In this document: piece after piece, positions 36,725 to 45,517 of the stretch | Layout: the number at the start of each line of letters is the position of its first letter | Position numbering within the stretch: position 1 is the first letter of the stretch | Source: JAFAGX01 sp035623255 | GTDB taxonomy: Bacteria; Acidobacteriota; Terriglobia; Terriglobales; Acidobacteriaceae | NCBI GenBank assembly: GCA_035623255.1 | Contig: DASPTU010000054.1 | Span: forward strand, 1 to 64,000 | Length of the DNA: 64,000 nt | Direction of reading: 5' to 3' | Notes under the pieces: model-generated | Told to the model about the DNA's origin: nothing | Database searches by the model: none | Seen by the model: only the letters and a program-made list of their open reading frames with translations | Made by a program: the position numbers and the translations under genes

Positions 36725-38140
36725 CTAGTCCCGCGTAACACCTCGAGGCAACGCTGGAGCTTGTAGTTTATGACTCTCCGGCGTTATCGCTGGACGCCCA
36801 ATGCTGTGATAAGTAAATCCGAGCACTGCCATCGCTTCTGGGTCGTACAAATTCCGCCCATCGAGCACAATCGGATACTTCAGTTCCTCCTGCAGACGCT
36901 GTAGATCCAGTGTAGCGAATTCCTCCCACTCAGTAAGTATCAGCAAAGCATCCGCGCCACGTGCTGCATGATATGGGCTTTCGGCAAAGTCCACTGTCTC
37001 CTTTAACACCTCGCGAGCACGTTCCTGCGCTGCTGGATCGTAAGCCGAAATACGGCATCCTTCCTGCAACAATGCCTGAATTAGCATAATGGCCGGCGAC
37101 TCGCGAACATCGTCAGTACCACCCTTAAACGCGAGACCCAGCACTGCCAGACGTTTGCCACGTAACGTCCACAGAGCGTTGCGCACCTTCCGCAGGAACC
37201 GGCTACGCTGTTCCTCGTTAATGTTCATGACTTCGTCCAGGAGACGGAAGTCGTAGCCGGATTCGCGGGCAACCTCGCGGAAAGCCTTCAGGTCCTTCGG
37301 AAAGCACGAGCCCCCATACCCGATACTGGGATTCAAGAAGCGCGGCCCAATGCGGCTGTCACTTCCGATTCCTTTACAGACTTGCTGTACATCGGCCCCT
37401 ACCGATTCGCAAACCGATGCTACGGCATTAATAAAGGATATTTTCATGGCCAGGAATGCGTTCGAGGCATGCTTAATCAGCTCGGCGCTTTTCGTGCTCG
37501 TGACAATCAGGGGAGGTGGAATCCTCGTCCCATCCGGCCGAGGAATCGCTTCCTGCCGCTGGTAATAGCTGCCATCCACCAGTGGTGCGTAGATGGCGCG
37601 CAGCACCGCGGCGCAGCGTTCATTGTCAGCACCCACGACAATACGATCCGGAAAAAGAAAATCTGTGACAGCTGTTCCCTCCCTCAGAAATTCGGGGTTG
37701 GAGGCTACATCGAAGGAGTCGGGAGCTCCCGCATTGCGCAGAATGATCTTGCGAATCCACTCGCTGGTGTAGACCGGTACGGTGCTCTTCTCGACGACGA
37801 TCTTGTAGTCGTTAATCGCGCCAGGTATGCTGCTGGCAACCGACTCCACGTAAGACAGATCCGCGTGTCCCTGTTCTGTGGGCGGGGTCCCTACCGCGAT
37901 AAATATGGCCTCGCTGGCCATGACGGCAGCATGCAGATCATCAGAAAATGTCAGCCGTCGGCCGCGGTGACGCTCGAGAAGCTCGGGCAAGAACTTTTCA
38001 TGAATCGGAACTTCGCCCGCCCTGAGAGCCGCCATCTTTTGCTCGTCATTATCAACTAAGATAACGTGGTGGCCGAGATCGGCAAAACACGCCCCCGCCA
38101 CTAGTCCAACATAACCTGTTCCAACCACCGCAATTCGCAT
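36725..38140 (-). CDS. ugd: UDP-glucose 6-dehydrogenase
   Basis: 471 aa from ATG 38140 (MRIAVVGTGYVGLVAGACFA), with AGAGG ~8 bp upstream. Rossmann GxGxxG, the catalytic-cysteine region GYGGSCFPKDLKAF and the C-terminal GGTDDVRESPA motif identify the UDP-glucose/GDP-mannose dehydrogenase family. It oxidises UDP-glucose to UDP-glucuronate with two NAD+. The product feeds the decarboxylase at 35225. The three genes on this strand supply precursors for surface polysaccharide. Confidence 0.93.
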   Translation of the reverse strand: MRIAVVGTGYVGLVAGACFADLGHHVILVDNDEQKMAALRAGEVPIHEKFLPELLERHRGRRLTFSDDLHAAVMASEAIFIAVGTPPTEQGHADLSYVESVASSIPGAINDYKIVVEKSTVPVYTSEWIRKIILRNAGAPDSFDVASNPEFLREGTAVTDFLFPDRIVVGADNERCAAVLRAIYAPLVDGSYYQRQEAIPRPDGTRIPPPLIVTSTKSAELIKHASNAFLAMKISFINAVASVCESVGADVQQVCKGIGSDSRIGPRFLNPSIGYGGSCFPKDLKAFREVARESGYDFRLLDEVMNINEEQRSRFLRKVRNALWTLRGKRLAVLGLAFKGGTDDVRESPAIMLIQALLQEGCRISAYDPAAQERAREVLKETVDFAESPYHAARGADALLILTEWEEFATLDLQRLQEELKYPIVLDGRNLYDPEAMAVLGFTYHSIGRPAITPESHKLQAPALPRGVTRD

Positions 38141-38349
38141 TGAATTAACCTCTGAAAACACTCAGCTAGCATCTAGCGACTGGCACGCGGAAAAAAGACC
38201 GTACGGCGGCAGCCCGTTACAGCCATTGTTTAGAATACTTTAGCATGTAACCTCAGACAATGAGCCGTTAGTAAGGTGCACTTTCGGATGTCGGCGAAGA
38301 AGCGTCTGGACTTACCGTGGCGCCGTATCTCACATCAGCTTTGCGGCGG

Positions 38350-39414
38350 TTAGCGTTGGGTTACGAGAATTTCGGCGATGCGCTCGCCAGCTCGACCGTC
38401 CCAAAGGGGCGGCACACTTCCCTTCTTCGCTCTGCCGGAGAGGATCTTTGCCAGCTCTTCGCGAAACTTGTTCATGTCGTTTCCAATTAATACGTTTGTT
38501 CCCTGGGCAATCGTGATCGGCCGTTCGGTATTCTCTCGAAGCGTAAGACAAGGAATCTGAAGATAGGTGGTTTCTTCCTGAATGCCTCCGGAATCGGTGA
38601 TCACCACTGTAGCCAACCGCTGCCGCGCGAGAAACTCGATATACGGGAGAGGATCAAGCAATTGAAGCTGGTCCACATTGAGTCCGAATTCCACAATGCG
38701 TTGACGAGTTCGAGGATGCACGGGAAACAAAATTGCAAGTTCGTCGTTCACCGCCAATAGTGACTCCAGAATTCGCTTCAGAGCTTTTGGGTCATCGACG
38801 TTGGACGGACGATGCAAGGTGACCAGCGCGTAGCGATTGGGAAGTCCCCGAATCTCGGTACGCGTGGCGTTTGGTAACAGTTGTACCAGCGTGTCGATCA
38901 TCACGTTGCCGACAAGACGAACTTTCTCGGCGGCGATTCCTTCTCGTGCCAGGTTTTCGTTGCCATCCTCGGAGGGTGTGAATAAAAGATCCGAGAGTTG
39001 ATCCGTAACCAGTCGATTGATTTCTTCCGGCATGGTGCGATCGAAGGAACGCAAACCAGCCTCAACGTGAGCAACCTTGACAAGGAGTTTCGCGCAGACC
39101 AGCGCCGCAGCGGCAGTTGAGTTGACATCGCCATAAACCAGCACCCACGCCGGTTTCTGTTCCAAAACAACCCTTTCAAAACGGCTCATTATTTCCGCCG
39201 TTTGCTTAGCATGAGTTCCCGATCCGACGGCAAGATTCACGTCCGGCGCTGGAATCCCAAGTTGCTGAAAAAAGACGTCCGACATATTGGCATCATAATG
39301 TTGACCGGTATGTACAAGAGTTTGGTTGACTCCGCGGTGCCCCTGCAAAGCCCGTATGACCGGGGCCGCCTTCATGAAGTTTGGTCTCGCACCTACTACG
39401 TGCAAAATGTGCAT
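38350..39414 (-). CDS. wecB: UDP-N-acetylglucosamine 2-epimerase (non-hydrolysing)
   Basis: 354 aa from ATG 39414 (MHILHVVGARPNFMKAAPV, the usual family start, with AGTGGA ~7 bp upstream); a codon at 39432 is less likely. Motifs: GQHYDANMSDVFF, HVEAGLRSFDRTMPEEINR, DSGGIQEE. It interconverts UDP-GlcNAc and UDP-ManNAc for surface polysaccharide. Same strand as ugd but ~210 bp away, so it probably has its own promoter. Confidence 0.92.
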   Translation of the reverse strand: MHILHVVGARPNFMKAAPVIRALQGHRGVNQTLVHTGQHYDANMSDVFFQQLGIPAPDVNLAVGSGTHAKQTAEIMSRFERVVLEQKPAWVLVYGDVNSTAAAALVCAKLLVKVAHVEAGLRSFDRTMPEEINRLVTDQLSDLLFTPSEDGNENLAREGIAAEKVRLVGNVMIDTLVQLLPNATRTEIRGLPNRYALVTLHRPSNVDDPKALKRILESLLAVNDELAILFPVHPRTRQRIVEFGLNVDQLQLLDPLPYIEFLARQRLATVVITDSGGIQEETTYLQIPCLTLRENTERPITIAQGTNVLIGNDMNKFREELAKILSGRAKKGSVPPLWDGRAGERIAEILVTQR

Positions 39415-40066
39415 ATATTTCCACTCTGACATCAGGCGGCGGGTTCAATCGGCCGCGCTTCAAATCAAACACGCACTCGCCTAAGACTACGAAAACTCAC
39501 GGAAAGCTCATTGCTGATTTACAAAGCAGGTCGGTGCGAACAACTGAAACCATTATCACCTGTCGATCCTTTAAACACAAAGACAACCTCGCTGCGAGGG
39601 ATTGTCCCCGATGCAGTAGTTTGAAACTCTATCCAACGCCCAGGACGGACCACGGACCAAACGATAGGTTAACGGGACCACCGTGGTAATGCAGGATTAC
39701 GGCCGGACAGCCATTCGAATCCCAGAACGATCATGGTCCCTGCTGCCAAACGCCTCTGACCGGTGCAAGCTGTTAAGAATTTGCGCAGTTGTTCGAATGC
39801 CCTTCTGAGATCTTGTTTGCTGCTCTGACTTTGTTCAACATCACTGCATGAAGCGCGGCTCCCAGTTCGCAATTAGCCGACATCTCTCGTTGATTTCTTT
39901 CCCACTTCGTCTCGGCCAAGAACAGAGGTCTCTGTTGCTGGTTTGACCGTTACGCGCAGAGGCAGTTCCTCGCTGCGAAAAACTAAGTCCCGGGTTTGGC
40001 GTCGCAAAAGAGAGAGGGTCTGTCGAGACCCTCGGGCCAGATCATCAGCCAAGGAGAACAATCGTA
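39415..40066. other. 652-bp noncoding gap with a leader hairpin
   Basis: No convincing gene on either strand. Near its end, 40014-40033 forms a perfect 8-bp stem, arms GAGGGTCT / AGACCCTC with a GTCG loop, ~20 bp before the AAGGAG Shine-Dalgarno of the following gene. It lies in the presumed 5' UTR and could shape expression or mark a leader RNA; it has no T tract. I found no match to a riboswitch class I know. Confidence 0.4.
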
Positions 40067-41311
40067 ATGGAAAGAAAAATCGTGCGCGGTTCTATCTCGA
40101 CTTCTACCCGACATGCATTGCTTCTGATTGCATTACTTGGCATAGCTCACGGAGCAGCCACCGGCCAGATTAGCTTTGTTCAAGTCGCCGCTAGTACACC
40201 CCAATCAAACGTTGCTAGCGTTCAAGTATCTTATCCTCATACTCAAACTGCAGGAGACCTGAACGTTATCGTGGTGGGATGGAATGACTCGAGTGCATCA
40301 ATTCGTTCGGTAACAGATACGCACAAAAATACTTACGTATTGGCCGCAGGACCGATCAAGGGAACCGCACTCACTCAGTCTATCTACTATGCCAAGAACG
40401 TTACGGCGGGCACCAACAATGTCACCGTCAGCTTCAATAAGGCAGCAGCCTATCCGGACATCCGAATTCTGGAATTCAAAGGTTTGAGCACGACCGTTTC
40501 GCTAGATATAAGCGCGGGAGCCAGCGGCAAAAGCAACAGTAACACTCTGGTCAGCAGCGGATCTGCGACCACGAGGTCAGCCACTGAACTCATCATTGGA
40601 GCTGGGATCACCAGCGGCGGCTTCAGTAAGGCAGCAAGTCTGTTTACCGTAAATACGATTACCAGAGATGGCAGTATCGCCGAAGACGAAGCTGTCTCGA
40701 AGGCGGGAACTTACAGCGCAGCTGCCGTTCTGGGACACTATGGGGAGCAGTACTGGGTTATGCAGATGGTCGCGTTCAGGTCAAGTGCTGTGAGCAGCAG
40801 CGGAAACAACCCTTCGATTAGCTCAATTTCCCCTGGTTCGGGATCAAGCAGCGGTGGGAGCAGTGTGACCATCACTGGCAAGAACTTTCAACCCGGTGCA
40901 ACGGTAACTTTTGGGGGCACGGCAGCCAGCAATGTAAAGGTGATCAGTAGCAGCTCAATCACGGCTAAAACCCCGGCGCATGCGGCCGGTACGGTTAATT
41001 TGGTTGTTAGTGACAGCAGTGGCACTAGCACTCTTGCCAACGCATTTACCTATAACTCGAACACCTCGGTTCAACACAAGGTAGTTCTGTCGTGGAAGGC
41101 AAGCTCCAGTTCAAACGTCACAGGTTACAACGTATATAGATCTACAATCTCTGGGGGTTATTACGGACTAATAGGCAGCACCTCTGGCTCTTTCTCATAC
41201 ACAGACGCAACGGTAGCCTCAGGCACGACGTATTACTACGTAACCAGGGCAGTAAACACAGAGGGACAGCAAAGCAGCGACTCCAACCAAATCGCTGTGA
41301 CTGTACCTTGA
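40067..41311 (+). CDS. secreted protein with IPT/TIG and fibronectin type III domains
   Basis: 414 aa, AAGGAG upstream of ATG. An extended signal peptide (to ~35) is followed by a beta-rich N-terminal domain of ~200 residues (TQTAGDLNVIVVGWND..., AAYPDIRILEFKGL). An IPT/TIG domain lies at ~250-330 (PSISSISPGSGSSSGGSSVT, TFGGTAASNVKVISSSSIT). A fibronectin-III domain (~335-414; VVLSWKASSSSNVTGYNVYR, TTYYYVTRAVN) ends the protein. It is a cell-surface or matrix protein of unknown ligand, placed after the polysaccharide precursor genes. Confidence 0.8.
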   Translation: MERKIVRGSISTSTRHALLLIALLGIAHGAATGQISFVQVAASTPQSNVASVQVSYPHTQTAGDLNVIVVGWNDSSASIRSVTDTHKNTYVLAAGPIKGTALTQSIYYAKNVTAGTNNVTVSFNKAAAYPDIRILEFKGLSTTVSLDISAGASGKSNSNTLVSSGSATTRSATELIIGAGITSGGFSKAASLFTVNTITRDGSIAEDEAVSKAGTYSAAAVLGHYGEQYWVMQMVAFRSSAVSSSGNNPSISSISPGSGSSSGGSSVTITGKNFQPGATVTFGGTAASNVKVISSSSITAKTPAHAAGTVNLVVSDSSGTSTLANAFTYNSNTSVQHKVVLSWKASSSSNVTGYNVYRSTISGGYYGLIGSTSGSFSYTDATVASGTTYYYVTRAVNTEGQQSSDSNQIAVTVP

Positions 41312-41514
41312 CCGTGAAAGGCCTCTCATTTCCTCATTGCCGTAGTTCAAGGACAGCAGAGAAAAAACTTCGGAAGAAAGGCCCACCCCGGGCTGCGCAG
41401 AACTACTATAAATTGGCGTAGGCACGACAAACTTACTTCCAAGAGATTTGCAACAGGACCCAGACTTCTATTAAATTGTTGCAATCCTGTTAAAATCTCA
41501 CTCGAGGAGACAAA

Positions 41515-41730
41515 ATGGTGAACTTAACGGCCGTCGTCCGACAGCTGAGGAATCAAAGGCAACACGCAAAAAAGCAGGTCGAACGCATCGACGCGGCACT
41601 AGTGGCACTTTCGGGCTTGAGCTCTAAGCGAACCGAGAATGGTGGAAGTCGCAAACTGTCGGCAGCAGCCCGGAGGAGGATCGCGGCTGCTCAGCGCGCG
41701 AGGTGGGCGAAAATCAAAAAGGCCGCCTAA
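41515..41730 (+). CDS. small basic, histone H1-like protein
   Basis: 71 aa with GAGGAG before ATG. Helical N-terminal half (VRQLRNQRQHAKKQVERIDAAL) and a strongly basic C terminus (KLSAAARRRIAAAQRARWAK), a motif common in small nucleoid-like proteins. Probably binds nucleic acid. No neighbour relation is evident. Confidence 0.65.
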   Translation: MVNLTAVVRQLRNQRQHAKKQVERIDAALVALSGLSSKRTENGGSRKLSAAARRRIAAAQRARWAKIKKAA

Positions 41731-41846
41731 AAACACAATTCAAACTCATTACCGACGTGTATTGGAAGGGGAATGGCCACATCGGCCGTTACCACCCTCT
41801 ACGCGTGCCTTTTCATCCACAACAAGAATATTCAGAAATATAATCT

Positions 41847-42008
41847 GTGACGATATGGAACCTCTGGTCTGAAGCCGGAGTCGAGGATGTTGCTGGGTAC
41901 GCTCTGCTGCTCTCAGTCCTTCTGGTGCTCACGCTGGGACTCGTCCAGCTTATCGGCCGTAGCTGCACCAACGTATTCTCCATGGTGGCGGCGAAAGTCG
42001 GAATCTGA
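41847..42008 (+). CDS. Flp/Fap type IVb pilin-like small protein
   Basis: 53 aa, GTG start directly after an in-frame stop. A short polar head with EAGVEDVAGY is followed by a continuous hydrophobic helix (ALLLSVLLVLTLGLVQLIG) and a tail NVFSMVAAKVGI, matching Flp pilins. The conserved Glu-Tyr just before the helix (usually AEYA/IEYA) is Gly-Tyr here, so assembly by a standard TadV/TadA system is doubtful. There is no Shine-Dalgarno and no tad gene in the window. It may be a relic. Confidence 0.45.
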   Translation: MTIWNLWSEAGVEDVAGYALLLSVLLVLTLGLVQLIGRSCTNVFSMVAAKVGI

Positions 42009-42115
42009 AACGTTGTCGCCTTCGCAAAGTCTCTTACATAACATCTTTCCTGTCGAGATGTAAGGTGCTGGGGCCAAAAGTTCGACTGGGATCTGGGCAC
42101 CGTGAGCTGAAACAT

Positions 42116-42150
42116 TTATGGGTGTCGGCTAGCTTCGCCTGCACCCATAA
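42116..42150. repeat. 9-bp perfect inverted repeat (stem-loop)
   Basis: Arms TTATGGGTG (42116-42124) and CACCCATAA (42142-42150) with a 17-nt loop that contains a nested GGC/GCC pair. Lies between the pilin-like gene and the gene ending at 42300. No T tract, so not a simple terminator. Confidence 0.4.
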
Positions 42151-42299
42151 CCCTCAATAACCTCACAGCCAACGCTGGGGTCAAGGGTTCACGACCGTCC
42201 TCGAGGAAATCCACGATTAGTTCTGTACTTCGACGGTCTGGCTCCGAGCTGAGATTATCCCCCATCGGCCAGAAAGCAAACGTGTGTATGAGATACCGT

Positions 42300-42659
42300 T
42301 CAGATGGTCAGTTTCCAATAACCTGCCAAAGGAGCACGCTGCACCTGCTTTTGATCACAAAGCAGAGTCAGGGCGCTGGAGACAACTTCCTGTGGTTTCC
42401 GTAAATGCTTGGCTAGATCAGTATCGCTTATGACCACCTCGCCATCTGGATAGCGGTTGTGAAGATCACGGGCATACGTCGAGATTTGCTTGGCGACTCT
42501 GCTGAGTTCATTTTCATATTTCTGCTTAGCTTTTAGTGCTCGCTGTTCTTCGGTTTCGGTGGAGAGTTTATAAAGGCATGCCAAGGCTAAACCAGAGGCA
42601 ATAACGGCACCGATGCGCCAGCGCGAGACGAACCATGAGAATGTACTTGTCGAGTCCAC
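42300..42659 (-). CDS. small membrane-anchored protein with winged-helix-like tail
   Basis: 119 aa. One membrane helix near the N terminus (~12-31, WRIGAVIASGLALACLYKL), then a charged helix (EEQRALKAKQKYENELSRVAK) and a C-terminal domain (VVISDTDLAKHLRKPQEVVS..LTLLCDQKQVQRAPLAGYWKLTI) that looks like a winged helix with a beta wing. Function unknown; a membrane-tethered DNA- or protein-binding role is possible. Confidence 0.5.
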   Translation of the reverse strand: MDSTSTFSWFVSRWRIGAVIASGLALACLYKLSTETEEQRALKAKQKYENELSRVAKQISTYARDLHNRYPDGEVVISDTDLAKHLRKPQEVVSSALTLLCDQKQVQRAPLAGYWKLTI

Positions 42660-43202
42660 AATTATGCTCAGGATGGCAGAATAATATCCAGGTCCAGGGC
42701 GGCAAAGTTACAAAAGGCCGAGCACTCGCGCGAGACCGCCTAACGAAAGAGCGGCGGTGATTCTTAGTATGCACATTCGTGGACGTTATCGATGATCGAG
42801 AAGGTCGGCAAATAGAAGAGCATTACTCTGTCTGGCCTGCGGAACCGATGTATCACCAGAGTACGTTGAGACCTATCATGACTTTATGCTCCAGTCTTCA
42901 AAACAGGTTCTTCTGGGAGAGGCCAATAAGGTGGTAGAAAGAGAAGAGACTGCGATTTCTCGCAACTGCTCCAAACGGAAGCGGCCAGCACATGGTTCCC
43001 TTTGCCGCACTTTTGTAAACCTTGAAGGTCAATGCTGCCTGCCGCTTGTTCTTCGCCGATTTAGTCCTCAGCGAGTTCGCCCTTAGCGGATTAGGATCGT
43101 CCGAGTCAGCAGACTGGCTATCAAAGTAAACTAATACCCATAATAAATATAGGTAAAGCAAGGAACTGTAGGAGGTGGAAGCACTCCGGGGTTGGGAGTG
43201 AC
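42660..43202. other. 543-bp gap without a convincing gene
   Basis: Short frames exist but none has coding character or signals. A small hairpin (ACCGCC / GGCGGT, 42735-42758) and a second one (CACTCC / GGAGTG, ~43183-43201) just beyond the stop of the 43-aa gene are the only structures seen. The second could weakly terminate that gene on the minus strand. Confidence 0.35.
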
Positions 43203-43334
43203 CTACCGCACCTGGAATGAGCCGATGCTAACCACAGTCGCCCAAATCAGAATGAAGGCGATTGCCAAGCCGACTACAAAGAGGAGCTTTGTGGCATCAT
43301 CGAAGGCGGATGACTGCCGTCTCCGGCGCAACAT
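43203..43334 (-). CDS. 43-aa single-span membrane protein
   Basis: Starts ATG at 43334 with GAGGTG 6 bp upstream and ends TAG at 43203. The sequence begins MLRRRRQSSAFDDATKLL and continues into one hydrophobic helix (LFVVGLAIAFILIWATVV), a positive-inside, single-span arrangement. Too short for most gene finders. Function unknown. Confidence 0.55.
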   Translation of the reverse strand: MLRRRRQSSAFDDATKLLFVVGLAIAFILIWATVVSIGSFQVR

Positions 43335-43701
43335 ATAAACACCTCAAACTGCTCGCGAGAGCCCCAAGCCAGCTAAAATGTCACGCGCAATTTGCAGTCT
43401 TCGGCAAGGACTGGACTCCTTAGGATGTGTCGCAAACTGGCGAAGTGCTCTCTAGATCACCCGCGGCTGTTTCATAACCGCCTAAGCGCTCAGGTCAAAA
43501 GCGATTGAAGTCGGCGCTCCGTTTTTCGGCACGCGATTTTGGATGCGTCAGCAACCTGGCGCGGTACTTCTCCTGGCGCTTTCTGCGAGGCCAACCCGCG
43601 GGGCAGCTTGCGCTCCAGGAGAGACCTAGTTGTTCGCACCCAAGCAGGCCCAGTTCATTTGGGAACGGCTTGCTTTTCCCATTGCCGACGTTGACGGGAA
43701 G
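43335..43701. other. 367-bp gap without a convincing gene
   Basis: Only the promoter/leader of the 43-aa gene is expected near 43340-43360. No further gene, repeat or strong hairpin seen. Confidence 0.3.
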
Positions 43702-43992
43702 CTACTTAATTGCCTTCGCCTTTTTCTCGTCCGTGGCAGAGAAGCGAGTGCTCAGAGGTGGTCGACGGCGCCAGGCACGCACGGACTTGATGTCGACGTC
43801 CAACTCCTGAAGAGTCCGGCGCACGGTATTGCGGTGCATTCCTAGTTTCGCGGCAGCTTTTACCTGGTTACCATTCAGTTCGCGCAGAACGATAATAAGG
43901 AAGGCTCTCTGAAATTCCCGTAGGGCTTCGGGGTATGGAGTACCCATCCGGTACATCTGCAGCACCAGCCTCTCGAGCTGTTCTTTCACGGC
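43702..43992 (-). CDS. small Fis-type helix-turn-helix protein
   Basis: 96 aa from GTG 43992 (AAGG ~6 bp upstream); a TTG at 44010 is the other option. It begins VKEQLERLVLQMYRMG and carries a Fis-like HTH (VLRELNGNQVKAAAKLGMHRNTVRRTLQEL), followed by a basic tail. Fis-family HTHs of this type stand alone in Acidobacteria and probably act as nucleoid or promoter regulators. The structured element at 44011-44160 lies directly upstream, possibly its leader. Confidence 0.75.
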   Translation of the reverse strand, partial: AVKEQLERLVLQMYRMGTPYPEALREFQRAFLIIVLRELNGNQVKAAAKLGMHRNTVRRTLQELDVDIKSVRAWRRRPPLSTRFSATDEKKAKAIK

Positions 43993-44010
43993 GACCTTCG
44001 CAGCGAACAA

Positions 44011-44160
44011 AAAAAGGCTGTGACCTTGGTTACGCTCTAGCCGCCGACTTCTGCGAGGAAGCTAGCAGCGTGGAGACATGCACCGTCACAGCCCTTTGAT
44101 GTGATTACCGCTTTCGCAGCTCCAAACCCCAGCTACTCCTCGCAGAGTAGTCGGTTTTTT
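44011..44160. ncRNA. structured, terminator-flanked intergenic element (candidate RNA)
   Basis: GGCTGTGAC (44016-44024) pairs with GTCACAGCC (44085-44093). Inside, CGCTCTAGC (44033-44041) pairs with GCTAGCAGCG (44061-44070) with one bulge. A separate hairpin CTACTC / GAGTAG (44133-44150) is followed by TCGG and six Ts (44155-44160), a good rho-independent terminator on the + strand. On the minus strand the outer stem is followed by seven Ts just before the Fis-like gene, so the element could end transcription either way. Class not recognised. Confidence 0.45.
44133..44160 (+). terminator. rho-independent terminator
   Basis: Six-base-pair stem CTACTC / GAGTAG with loop CTCGCA, then TCGG and TTTTTT. 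No annotated + strand gene precedes it closely, which hints at an unannotated + strand transcript such as the structured element. Confidence 0.5.
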
Positions 44161-44572
44161 CGGGTCTGGCTGCCCGACCAGTTGCCCGGTCGGACTCATC
44201 ACTCAGTCTAATTCGGACTGGCAGAGATTTTGACTCAGCCAACCCTTTCGACCGTCGACGCGGGACAAACTAAACACTTGTTCGGCGATTGTCAATGCCG
44301 CTTTTCGGTGCAAAGAGAGAATTGGGAAAGTGCGCTTGCAAGATCCTCTGACCTCTTGGTCCGCAACGGCTTGTATATGCCGATGCCCACCTTTCCACAA
44401 AATGTTCACAGGCAATCCTCGGTATCAGCCTGAAGAGAAAAGTCGGAACTGTTCCTCCGGATTTCTTATGGCTGCGGATCACAAACTTGGCTACGTGACT
44501 GTCCCAATTTCCAAACTGTTCGACACTTTCGTAATGTTTTGCCCGTATCTCAACTGCACTAACGTCGCACGC

Positions 44573-44899
44573 ATGGACTCCCCATCGTCTCGTACGCTCG
44601 AACGCCGAAGGGGCAGACGTTATCCTGCACGTCTACCTGTCGCGATCAAGTTCACCACCGCCCATATGGCGGAATCGTGTTTCTCTGCGCGGACGCAAAA
44701 CCTAAGTGAGAATGGCATTCTGCTTAGCAGCAACTCTCGCATCCCAGAAGGCTCCGATGTCGAGCTAACAATCGATGCTGCCGCCGCACCGCTGCTACTA
44801 AAGGGAAAGGTTCTCCGCGTGACTTCGCGCCCGGGAAAGAGTTTTGCCATTGCGGTTGCATGCGAGTTCCCTTTGAGCCTTTTTCGTCCCTGGCCTTAG
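44573..44899 (+). CDS. PilZ-domain protein
   Basis: 108 aa from ATG 44573; the frame is open to 44330, but the upstream part has no domain character. It shows the PilZ pattern: basic RRRGRRYPARLPVAIKF, then TQNLSENGILLSSNSRIPEG, then VELTID. It probably binds cyclic di-GMP through the RRxxR and NxSxxG elements. The start lacks a clear Shine-Dalgarno. No cyclase or phosphodiesterase gene lies in the window. Confidence 0.7.
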   Translation: MDSPSSRTLERRRGRRYPARLPVAIKFTTAHMAESCFSARTQNLSENGILLSSNSRIPEGSDVELTIDAAAAPLLLKGKVLRVTSRPGKSFAIAVACEFPLSLFRPWP

Positions 44900-45054
44900 C
44901 CTGCGTGCCAGCCGGGAGCCGCGTGGCCCCTGGGGCTCATCGCCGCTCAGGCAACATGTCGGTAGGAGTTCTGAATTGAACCGTGACAGCACGTCATCTA
45001 CGGAGCCATACGTGTCACGTGCTTGCCAGAAAAAGAGCATGTTCTTCGATAAGG

Positions 45055-45420
45055 TCACTTCTGTACGTACTGCCAGAGGCAAAGCTCGTTGCCGTCGGGA
45101 TCTTTGAAATACGAAAGAAGCCCTCCGGGCTCCTCCTTCACGGGGGTTGTCGGCACGCCTCTAGCTTGCAACTCACGCGTTGCCTGCCGAATATCGGTAA
45201 CCCCAAGGCTCACGCGTGCATTGCCTGTGCCCGGCAACAGGTTGCCAGGCAAAGTAGGAACAAGCTCGAAAAGCACACCTCCGAGGTCGAAGCGAGCGAC
45301 GTAATCCCGAGAGGTGAGGCGAAAACCCAAGATATCGCGATAAAAGGCAATCGACTTTTCCATGTCCGCCACGTGGTAGTACACCGCATCAAATGTAAGT
45401 TTCAATCCTGAAGTTGACAT
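45055..45420 (-). CDS. VOC-family (glyoxalase/bleomycin-resistance) protein
   Basis: 121 aa, AAGGAG ~10 bp before ATG. Beta-alpha-beta-beta-beta repeats of the vicinal-oxygen-chelate fold: YYHVADMEKSIAFYRDILGF with the first metal-ligand histidine, and a C-terminal YFKDPDGNELCLWQ with the glutamate. Small, dimeric, metal-dependent; substrate unknown. Confidence 0.85.
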   Translation of the reverse strand: MSTSGLKLTFDAVYYHVADMEKSIAFYRDILGFRLTSRDYVARFDLGGVLFELVPTLPGNLLPGTGNARVSLGVTDIRQATRELQARGVPTTPVKEEPGGLLSYFKDPDGNELCLWQYVQK

Positions 45421-45517
45421 CGCACAGGTCTCCTTTAAGTGCTGTGAACTCTTCAGCAGATCGTTTCGTTGGTGTTTCTGGGTGAAGCAAGCCGCTCTAC
45501 TTCTCGACTTGCAATGG

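Noticed and set aside
36688..36741. N-terminal extension of the Rrf2 gene
   Set aside because: The canonical Rrf2 start MKISQKGLYAL is at 36687; the extension has no family similarity.
42898..43161. 87-codon minus-strand frame with a hydrophobic start
   Set aside because: Low-quality composition after the first 13 residues and no Shine-Dalgarno.
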